64,000 nt of DNA, from positions 27,904,997 through 27,968,996 of the forward strand of contig OZ038453.1 of assembly GCA_964036195.1 (NCBI GenBank), given 5' to 3'. The notes beneath the pieces are model-generated. The model was not told the DNA's origin and did not search any database. It was given only the letters and a program-made list of their open reading frames with translations. Made by a program: the position numbers and the translations under genes. Shown here piece by piece: positions 48,301 through 60,300 of this stretch. Each line of letters starts with the position of its first letter. Position 1 is the stretch's first letter. The stretch comes from Sphaerolaimus hirsutus. Taxonomy: Eukaryota; Nematoda; Chromadorea; Monhysterida; Sphaerolaimidae.

Positions 48301-51300
48301 AACTATTATTTAAGGGTTGTTTTCATATTTGGTTTTGTTTGAATTCATGTTCTGATATTAACATGCTGCTCGTGTTTCATACAAAATACTGTGTTCAAAT
48401 GAAAAATGTGTGAAAAAATTGGTGAACAAATAGAACGACACCTCCAATAGAACGGCAGGTAAAAAAGTTGACGAATAAAATAGAACGGCGCTCTTCTATT
48501 ATAGAAGAAATACAGTATCATCATAACACGTTACTTTTCTTTTAAAATTGTTGCTATAATACAACTTTTTTTCAGATTCAACTACCACAGAAGCCCATAA
48601 TATTATATGCAACTTACACAATCAGCTGTAGTTTTATTAGCCAGACAACTTCTAACAATTGGCAGCAACAGAAAATAGAAAATGATTTGTCAAAGAACAA
48701 TCAATTATCAGGCAAAAATTCAAATCTTCAAGCTTCACTCAGCTTTACACAAGGCAAAAAATTGGCTGCAATCACAATAACGCCAAAAGCAAAATTTTTG
48801 GATCCAACTGAAAATTACATCTTACAATGTGACACAAAATCTGGCACTTTGGCGTCAATAAATATTGTTCTAAATGATATAATTGATCAGATGTCCATGG
48901 AAAATCAAACAAATTCACAGACAACTACTATGTATCCAAATCTTGATCCAAAAATTGACCAAAATTCAGATAAAAAATTCACAGTGCAGAGAGCAGAATT
49001 TGATGAAACTCTGACAAAATTGGTGATAAAATTTGATAGGAGAGTACTTGGGGATTTTGGCTGCGATGTGTTTCACAATGACACAAGAAAATTGTTTGGT
49101 GGTTTGTTCATTGCAAACCTGCATGTGACATATTTCCTCGAAATAACCGCTTCCCTTGAGTTGACCCCCTTGATAAAATTTTGTGTAAAATTGAGTTTTG
49201 AACGTGATATTTGAACAAAAACAAACAAAAATAACATGAAAAAATCCCCCGTATTTCTTCGAAATACCCCCCCCCCCTCGAAATACCCCCCCTCAAAATC
49301 GGCACTATGAATTTGTGGTCTGAGAAATGCATAACAGATGTTCAAAACACTTACTGAGTTACGTTAGAACATCGTTTATACCATCTACATCCTTATATAA
49401 AGCTGTAAAAACTTATAAATGGTGGTTATTGTTGCATGTTTCACGTTTTTCTCTCAAAATTATCACTCTGAAACAATCACCCCCCGGGGGGTATTTCGAG
49501 GAAATACGGTAATTTACAGCTGTAAACGCCTGCCAAAGTTTCACCATAATAAAATATAGTGCTGAATTTTTTGATTTAGCACTTTTTGTAATGCTGTAAA
49601 TAGCTGATTTTTCCTCAATTATTTTTGTATCATACCTGTTTCACAGAACCCCAAAAAGTGTTGTGCAATTGGCACGGCCAGAAATTGATCGTTTCCCTGG
49701 CGCCAAATGCAAATATTACGCTAAAATCGCCACTGCAAATGTTTGAAAATCGAGTTTGGCCCCAGGCGGAGTACAAGCCGAACAGGTGCCAGTCCCAGGC
49801 CCTGTAAAATGTCAAATGTCATAAAAAGTGTCAAAAGTCATAGAAAATGCCTTGTAAAATGGCAACCGTGTTGCCATTTTGCAGGGCATCTTCCATGACT
49901 TTTTACAGTTTGCATCACATTTGACATTTTACAGGGTCTGGAACTGCCACCAGAGTGCCTGAACCGGATTGGGATCCAGGAATCAAATTCAAATAGCTGG
50001 GTACTTGTTTTTTTTGACAGCCAAGAATCAATGATCAAAATCAATGTAAAACAGAACATTTTAGAAGTGAGAAGAAAAAAGTATAGTTCTCACTTCTAAA
50101 ATTTTTATAACACTCACTTGCGGAATTTGTACTAGAGTTGATGCCTGCACAAGCTCGATCTGTAAACTGAATATTTGGGAAAGTGTTTTTTGCAACATTT
50201 GTAGACATTTAAAGAAAACCTTATTTGTGTGAACTTCCTCTTGACAAAAAAATTGGTATTTGTAAAATCTTTTTTTCTTTGGATGTAATGTATTATGGAA
50301 TTGATGGAATGATTATTAGGTATATAATAAAAAATATCATTAAAAAGTGACTGCCCAAAAAACAATCATACAAGCTAAATGAATTTGATCCTGGTCAAAG
50401 TGGTAGGCCTGGAGGTAATCAGAATATTGGCCACATAAATGATGATCAAAATACAATGGCCCTACCCCTGCACACACCAATTGGCAGTGTTATTGAGGTG
50501 AATTAGTTTTATTTTTTACTTTTGTGTAGGGTGTCAAATTTCCATTTTCCGTTGTCTGTTTCCATTTTCCGCAGGCAATTTTGTCCTGTTTTCCATTCTG
50601 TTTTCCGGCCATTGAATTTTTTTCCGTTTTCCATTCCGTTTTCCGGCTACTACATTTTTTTCCGTTCTGTTCCCGTTTTTCCAGCTCATTTCCGTTTTCC
50701 AGCTAAATTTTCAGTTTTTCTGGCTTTTTTTCCATGTTCTGGCTCAATTTTCTGTTTTTCCACTTTTTTCCCATTTTATGGCTCAATTTTTTGTTTTTCC
50801 ACCTACTATTCCCTTTTTCCGGCTCAACTGGTTGTTTTCTGTATCAGCCAAACTGGTAAACATGCATGCAGGTTTTCAATAATGTGATTTTTTCCATTTT
50901 CCAGCTAATTTCAGCAATTTTTTCCATTTTCCGGTAAAATTTCAGCAATTTTTTTCCCGTTTCCGGTTTTCCAGCTTTGTTTCCAATTTTCCGCCCGCTG
51001 AAATTTTTTTTCTGTTTCCGTTTTGCGCCAAGTGCACAATTCTGTCAGTTTCCGTTTCCGGTTTCCGATAGGTGCAAAAAAAATTCCGTTTCCGCTTTCC
51101 GTAAACATTTTTTTTGGCACCCGCCTACTTTTGCGGCTCTACCTCCCCCCTCTACCTCTACCAAATTATATTCCATACATGATGGGTACATTCCATACAT
51201 ATTCCATACATCGTTTCAAATCTGGGTATTTTGAGGGGGTGGGTAGTGATGTAAAGGCACCGGGGCACCGGTGCCCCGGTGCTGGGCACCGAAAAGCACC

Positions 51301-54300
51301 AGCACCGGTGCTGGTGCGGTGCCCATGCAATTTTTAGAGGTGCCCTGCCGGTGCCGGTGCCATTTTTTGCAGAATAGCACCGGTGCCGGTGCGGTGCGGT
51401 GCCATTCTTTGGCCGGTGCCCCAGGGTGCCAGGTGTTCTTTCCATGCGTTGGCAAAGGTGCCGGTGCGGTGCGGTGCCATTTTTCCCGGTGCCTTTAACA
51501 TCACTAGGGGTGGGAGTAGTTCAACCGGGGGGGGGGGGGGATTCAAGGAAATCGATCGTGTAAAAAATCCCCAAATTACACATTTCAGCCTCAAGTGCGC
51601 ATAATGCACTCAAAACAGTCCCTCCTACCAAACTGTGACAAAGATGGCATTTTACTGACCGCTCAAACTTTGGCTGGGGCTGGTTTCAAAGCACTCAGTT
51701 ATACCTGGAAGTGGATCTGTTCCCGTGGGGATAGAAGGGAGGAAAATGGTTGGTATACTGAATACTCGACGGACCGCAAAGCGTGCGCCCAAAAACACTT
51801 ATGTCTTAGTCGATGATGAGCGAGTAGGATACTTATGCTGCACTTTCAGACAAAAATATTTTTTAAAGAAAAGGCGGAGTCGCGTACAAGATATAACCGT
51901 ATTTTTATCGAACCATTTTTTTCCTGCTTTAAAAAAAAATTTTTTTTCCCTAAACAATGCATAACGTGCGGTCCGCGGAATATACCGTATTTGCTTGAAT
52001 AGTTCCCCCCCTTGAAAAATTCCCCCCTCGAATAATCCCCCCCCGTGTAAGACAAGTGAGGAAATAATAATTCCCCCCCTCGAATAATTCCCCCCTTAAA
52101 ATATTTGATCAATTGTTTGTGCCCAATATTAACAAAAATGGCACGTTCTTGTGTAAATTAAGCATATTTCATTAAATGTGTTGATAGAAACATGCTTTAA
52201 AATTTTCACGAAACAATAATTCCCCTCCTCGAATAATTCCCCCCCTTGAATAGTTCCCCCCTCAAAATAGTCTGACGAAATAATAATCCCCCAGGGGGAT
52301 TATTCAAGCAAATACGGTAGGTAGTTTGTATGTTATTTTTTGTTGAAAAAGTTTGATGTATTGTTGGGAGGTTTACAGCTCTGTTGGGAGGTTTACTTTT
52401 TGAGTTATTACATTTACATTATTTGAGGAATTTATTTCATTCATTATGTTTCATTTTTTACCTACAGAATGCACTGCTACAGGACAGAAATTGGTCATAA
52501 CTGCTGACAATGTAAGTGACAACAATAATATGCATAACTAAATTGAAATTTTGAATGAGCATTTCCTCTTTTTTATATACCCACTCAAATTTTTACTTTT
52601 TCATTTTGCGAGAATTTGGCTGCCAGGAATTTAATACAACGAATATTCACAACACCTACCACAAATCTACCTATAACAATAATAATAATAAAGTGGGACA
52701 GAGCGGATTAATGCACACCTAAATAAATACATACTTTACAGTTCCCCAGCACAAACCAAGTATCACTATCAGCATGCAATTTCGCCCAAATCTGCACCAG
52801 ACAACCAGTTATGTCAGCTGAGCTGCAGTTGGCAAATGCACCATTGGCAAATGCACACGTATTCACAGTGAAACTGGAGGGGCTCATTGCACAAGCTGTG
52901 CATTTTACATCCAGAGCACTTGGGGTCACTGCCAATGTGGAGTTTAGACATTGCGATGGAAATGCACTTGGAAGTGGATTTGATTGGCAGGGGGATGTTT
53001 TGGTCTGTGTTACAATGTGTTTTTTGTTTGTCTTTTTTTTTTTTTGGGGGGGGGGGGTCAAAACCATATTTTTTTGTTGAACACTAGGCATAGATGAACA
53101 TTTTTGTGTAAAAAAGTTTTTCGGGAAATATTTCTAAAAATTATATTCTACCGTACTTTTTCACAATTATGAAAATTCACTTCTGTAAATATCAATGTGT
53201 TCCAGTTTGTGTGGCACATAAATGGCGTCAAACAACAAGATTTGGATATGCATGCAAGCAGTCTACACATTCCAGTTGGTACACTGATGGAAATGGCCAT
53301 AAAAGATGAGCTTTTCCTGGAGAAAATACCTGTCAATGAAATTCAAGTTGATGGTTGGAATGAGTTTTTTTTGTTGTTTTTTTTCAAATGGGTTGTTGTG
53401 TGGGTTTTCGTAATGGATAAATATGCTGTCAGGGGGTATTCCCAAACAGGGTTGGGAATTTCAAAATTTTTGGGTTTGGCATTCGTGTTTTAGGCCGGGT
53501 ATAGGATTTCGGTTCCAAACAAGATTCGGGTATCGGCATCTGGTCGGATCGGGTTTGCTTTCAGACCCTGTAAAATGTAAAATTTGTCAAAGATTTTTTT
53601 GCCCAACTCAGTGGTAAGCTTTCCATGTGAGGCTAAGCGCGTTACAAATTGTCAGAATCCATTTTGCGTATTTGTAACATTCTGAATATTTGCACCTATT
53701 TTATTTGCAGCAACATTAACACTGGACACGGGCAGACAGTTATCCGCCACTGATCGCATAAATTTTGGATTGTTGCCAGAAAAAATTACCATGCAATTGT
53801 CACCAAAATCACAGCAGACACCTGTGAATGAAGATGTAATAATTGATGGCAGAAATTCTTACGACAGCAATTTTGTGCCGCACAGAGAATTGCAATTGAA
53901 ATGGGAATGTTTCAAGGTTTTTAAATATGGCAATTTGCAGGAGTGTTCTCTTATTATGAATGGTGATAAAGGAGTTATGTTCAGAGAAAGTTCTTATGTC
54001 AAAGGAACGATGTTGAATGTTCCTGCTGGATATTTGGGCATGGGAAGGTTGCTTTTCAGTTACCGTATTACCTCGAATAATCCCCCCTTGAATTAACCCC
54101 CCCCCCCTCGAATTACCCCCCCTTGAATTAACCAACCCCCCCTCGAAGTAACCCCCCCTCAAAATTGGCTAGGGAAATAATACATCCCCCCTCGAAATAC
54201 CCCCCTCTGGAATGATGTACATCATGTATGCAATGTACATGATGTATTTATTACTGCTAATTTCCATTGCAGTTACACATAGGTAGACTATTTTGTGTAA

Positions 54301-57300
54301 CTATCCAAGTCCTTACGTCCAAATATATCCTGTTTGGACTCTTTTCTTACCTGTTTTGAGTACGAAAATGCCTACTGTTTACTATGATTCTTATGAAATT
54401 TCTGACGAAATAATGAAACCCCCCTCGAATAAAACCCCCCTCGAATAAACCCCCCCTCGAATTAACCCCCCCCCCCTCAAATTTTGCTGGCGAAATAATA
54501 AACCCCCATGGGGGTATTTCGAGGTAATACGGTATATTAGAACCTATGGATTTTTTTGAAGGAAACACTCCAATTATGATTTCATCATTTATAAAATCTA
54601 AATTGTTCCAAAAAGAAGATTAAAACCTTTCAGGAAAAAAACATTAATCGCTTGTATCTGCCTCCAACTTTTTTTATATTTTACATGTTTTGTGAAAGAA
54701 CATGCATAAGTATCCTACTCGGAATTCCTGATCAAGACATAAGTAACCTTGGACGCATACTTTTCAGTCCACTGAGTACTTTCCAACAAGGTTTTACTTT
54801 CACAGATACAAGATCATCGCCACTGCAATTCTACCATATGAAGCTCAACTAAAGAAACTTGGCTCCAATATAGAAACTTTGGTGGCACAAAGCCAAGTTT
54901 CGGCAGAAGTAGAAATAACAAACCCAACTGATTTCACTGTACAAATTGCGCCATTAACAAGAACATACAATGTGCATGAATTCATCCCACTAAATGTTTT
55001 GGTGAAAACTAGAAGAGATACCAAAGTGTACTGGCATTTTGTTCAGGATTTGGAAGGTTTGAACAGTATATAAAAAGCATATGACCTTATAACATGATAC
55101 CTACAATAGCCCAGAAACTTTTGTGGACACATTCTGCCCAAGAAATCCCACTTTTATGGACACATTCTGCAGGACATAAGTTCCACTCACAAACTTAATG
55201 CACATGGTCATCCATCACTTGTACCATAAACTCCCTAAAAGCCAGAGCCTGGAATGTGTCCACAAAAAGAGACATAATTTTCTGGCTTATAAGTAACTTT
55301 TTATGAGGTCATGAGCTCTTGTATACTGCTGGTTTGTCATGTCAAAATTGGCACGCTGGAGAAATATAACATTTTCTTTTTTGAACAACACTTTCTCAGA
55401 TTATGGATATACCACCATGCTGAAGAAAAATGGTGTACATTTTTTGAATGTGTCTGAAGATGGAAAAATAACACATTTTCCTTTGGAAATTGGAATACCA
55501 ACATCAAACAAGTTTGAAAATTTTCTGATTCAATTTCAGCCCATTTTTCAAAATACAGTCATGACTTTCAATTTGCAGTCAAACAGCAGGTTTGCTGCCA
55601 GATGTACCATATTTGCTCAAAATTGAAGCTAAAACAGAGGATTCTGATGAGTTAAAGCAGGATTTCAACAATATGAGGTTAATAGCCGCTGATGAAAGTG
55701 TTTCAAATCAAAAAGGAAAATTGACAAAATTTGGAGTTAACATGGCTGCCCAAATATCTGTCAATGCACCACCAACCATTGGAAAAATTGACAGATTCCC
55801 AAATTCAAAGGTTCATTCACTGTTTTGTAGTTTCACTACCTCTTGCGGACACAATTAATTTATCAGTTGTGCAAATGGAAGGAATACCAAACTATCTTTT
55901 ACAACCCACAAATACTTTTATACCCACAACCCACAGACAGTCCCAGCTCTCAGCCCAGTTACTCTGGCAGTAGGTTCAGGTTGGGTAGACAAAAAACTGG
56001 ACTACCCATTGATGTATGAATTTGGACTTCTGTTCCACTCAAATGCTGTGGATGGTGACAGGCAATTGTGGTTTGGACTGTCATCTGCTACAAGTTTTGT
56101 AGTCTATTTGCCAACTGGTGTGTAATAATTGTCATATTTCATTTTTTTAAATTTATGATTTTTATTGATTTTTTTCTTATTGAATTTAAAAAAACTAAGT
56201 CAATAAATAAAAAATGAAACATGCATAGCTGAGCACACCTCCACACACTTTATAGATTAAAAAAATTTCAGGGTGTCTCCCTCACTATTCAATTATTGAT
56301 GACAAGCAAATTTGTAAAGCATCTGATACTGTATTTATGTACACTGAGGTTTCTTCACAGCAAACATGTTGGTGTAATCATAGTTCACAACATTTCACAT
56401 CAGAGTACATCACACATCATTTTTTTGCTGTTTCTCTACTTAGTGCCATTAAATCTTCAAATTATGGTTTTTATATTTCGTAATGTGAGATGAAAAGTAT
56501 AAACATTTTACACTCCCCCCCCTGCAGCTTGGCCGGGTACTCACGCGGCTTGCAAATGGCGTACAGGTGCCACTCCCAGACCCTGTAAAATGCCATGTAA
56601 AATGTCAAATGTCATGCAATATTTCAAAAGTCATGGAAAATGTAAAATGTACATTTGCCATATTCCAGGACAAAAGTGTCAACACGTGCCCCCAACCAGA
56701 TTACAGGACACTTTACACGACTTCTGATACTTTACATGTCATTTCAAATTTCACAAAAAGGCATTTTACATGCTCTGAGAGTGCCCCCAGGCATCAGCCC
56801 CCTGCTGCGAGTGTGCGACAGACATCTGGCCTGCTCAACAGCGATTGGCAATGCGCCAATTCTGGTCACACCTCCATTGCTGGCACCAGCACCAGAGTTT
56901 GGCACCAAGGTGCCTGGTGCTGGTTTTGATGGATGGAGTGGGGAGGCTCTGCGGCTGGGACAGATGTTTTTTGACGATGTGAAACATGGTAAGTTTGTGG
57001 TGGTTGAATGTTTCTATTTCCTTCTGTTTCCGTTTTCCAAAGGACACATTTTTATCTTTCTGTTTTCTGGCTGCCAAAATTTATTTTGGGAATCTGAATG
57101 AAACGTAAAAAATAGGTAAAAATTTTTTAGATTTTTTTTTTCTTGAGATTTTTTCAATGCTAATCACCAACTTTGAATCTTGCAATCAGGAATATAAATA
57201 AAAGAATATGAAATGTGAAAAAATCCACACAACACAGGTCAATTAATAAATGCCTATCAAAAATTGGAAGCACTTAAAGCAGAGTTTTGTGGAGATCAGC

Positions 57301-60300
57301 AAAAAGTGATGACACTTACTGAGGCACTTTTGGATGCAATAACTGATCAAAGTTACATGGAGAGGTAATATAATGCAGTTTTTTAGTGTTGAAAAAAATT
57401 GAAAGGTGCATTTTTATTTAATGTATAATAATCTCTGGATACAGGACAACAGACGACTTATGTACGTGGTCTGTTCCAAAAGTAATGCTCTAGCTGCAAA
57501 AAGTGTTTGTCGAATGTTGTGATAAACTTTTCTGATTGTTATGTATTAAGGTTGACAGCATAACAACAAATAAAAGGTGAAACCACAAATTCAGTCTCAA
57601 CTAATTACAAATACGCAAGAATGTTTAGAGATATCAATCCCTAAATTGACATGTTGAAAGCACTATTCAATATCTATTATATTGTGCCCAAAAAATTATC
57701 AAAAGGGTCTGTTTGAAGGATAGTATTCATGGGGCACATTTTTCAAGCAGGAGGTTTATTTGTTTTCAAAACATTTCAAGCTGTTTTATAAACAAAATTA
57801 CATGTCATGTTCAAATTGGACACATCTAATTGATCATTGAGGTTAATTTTAAGGAGGGATCATTTTTTCTGCAGTTTACTAACATGGGGATTAGTCAAAA
57901 TTTGATTTTTACAAATTATTCAAGCAAATAAAATACTCTGTTTCATAAAACTCACTGTTTCATACTGTTTCATAAAACAACATGCTTCACCATAAAAGAA
58001 AAATAAAAGCATTGAATTTTTTTTCAAATGTAGAAAACTTTTCAACAACTTTTAACAGTCACTTTTTGGATAGTATCCATTACTTTTCAAAGAGACCAGG
58101 TACCACATTGAAGCAGCTGGTGCCAATACCAGACCGTGAAAAAATCCTGTAAAATTGAAATGTCATGCAAAGTGTCAAAAGTCATAGAAAAAGCCCTGCA
58201 AGATGGCAACTCTGCAGGGCATTTTCATGACTTTTGACACTCTGCACAACATTTGACATTTTACAGGGCATTTTACAGGGTTTGGGAGTGCCGCCAGGGC
58301 GACACTGCCAAAAATTCAAATGGAACAATCAGCAAAAAAACAATGCATTTCTATGAAAACTCTCTTTTTGAGCTATCATCCAGAATTGTTGGATGGATGC
58401 CAAAAGTTAATGTTGAAAAGGCTGACCGGGTAAAGAGACAAACAACAAAATTGGAGGGTGGGGATGTTTTGGTTGTGTCAAGTTGCACTCAGCGGGTAGC
58501 AAAATGCAATGATATTGAAAATGATCAAGCTTTTGACAATGCTGTAGGTTTTTTCTGAAATATTTTTTAAGGCAGTGTTTACAGTCAATGACAGTGTGAC
58601 TACAATTTTTTTATATTTTTTGAACATTTCTGGGCTGAGAATGAAACATCTGATATGCTTGATCAATAGTGATTTGATCAACCCACAACCTAATAAATAC
58701 ATAAAACACCACATATTTCACAATCATGCACACTAGATCATACCTTTTTCCTGTCGTCACAGGCTGTCACAGAAATTTGTTCTAGGAGCCTCGTGAACAA
58801 GGCTGCATAAGACAGTGTTTACACTGCATTTTTGTGATGACTCTGACAACACTTGAAAAAGTTCCATAAGTTGAGTGAAAAGTTCCATATTCATGAGTGA
58901 AGCCTCTATAGATCATGACTTGATCATCAGCCCCACTTCCTAAGACAAACATCAAATTATATACATTGCATGTTCATGCACACTAGATCAGACTTTTTTG
59001 TTGTCAGAGGCTGTCGCTGTACCGTAAATGCTCTATTAGGACGACACCCCTCCAATAAAGCGACCTCTCCAATAGTACGACCCCCTTTGGCACGTTGTGT
59101 AAGTATAAAGCAACCCTCTCCAATAATCCAACCCCCTCCAATAATCCGACCCCCAAAGAAAAAGAAAAAAAAAGAAAAACGATGTTGCAATCTTCTGACA
59201 CCGCTAATTGATATTGTTGAACCCAAATATTAAGTATTCTGAGAATTTTGTGGCTTTGATGTGATTACCTATTGCTTTACGGAGCCATGCTCATACGCGT
59301 TAAATGAAAAGTTAAGTTGTTGATATTTTGAAAAATACAATACGACCCTCTCCAATAAAGCGACCTCTCCAATAATGCGACCCCCAAAAATGTGCTGAAA
59401 ACAATAAACCGACCGTCGCCTTATTGGAGCATTTACGGTATTTGTTCCAGGGGCGTTGTCGGCGGCCTCGTCTAAGGCGCTGGCGACAACAAATACAGCG
59501 ATATCCTCCGACAACAAGAAAAAAGTGTGATCTAGTGTGCATGAACATGCAATGTAAATAATTTTATGTTTGTCTTAGGCAGTGGGGCTGATCAAGTCAT
59601 GATCAATTGAGGCTTCACACACACAGCAAATAATGTGCCCGTGAAGTGCACTGAAGTGGTCTGCAGTGCTCCTTGTGATCACACTTCAGGGCCTGATCAC
59701 GCCTGATAACCAGGCATATCACTTCCCGTGATCACACTTCAGAGTCTGATCACGCCTGATCACCACCGACACTTCACACATTTTATTACTAAATTGTTCA
59801 AACGCCATCACACATGTCAAACATTTCATTCTCATCCCAAAAAATTGTTTAAAAATCAAACCATGGTCATCACACAGTCATTGACTGTAAAAACCGCATA
59901 ACATTTTTCTCGAAAATTACTCGAAAAAATGCACTTTTTCACACAGATCTCAGACATGTTCACGCATTTCATGCAAGTGATGCGCTACGGGGATGGGGAA
60001 CACTTTTTCGATTATATGCACTGCGTTTTGCACTGTCTAGCTGAGAAAATTGTCGGGTGAGATTGGGATTTCCTTTTTTTATTTTTTAAAGAAAAATCTT
60101 GTTTGAAAAAAAGTTTTTAAAAATGCAGACAACATGTTAAAGTGCTGCAATCTGACAATGGTGCGATAAAAATGCGAGTTCTCTCGATGATTCGATCAAT
60201 GCATCTGAACGCTCCAGATTTTCCTATCGGTCATCATGATACTCCAGACGCTTCTAGGGTATGTTTGTGTGTCATACTCTGCACTTGCGCTCTGTATATA

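Larger units (their letters stand above)
36256..52667. repeat. Duplicated segment, copy 2
   Basis: Partner of 18561-34080. Longer because of extra transposons. It leads directly into the single-copy downstream exons of the receptor gene. Confidence 0.9.
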
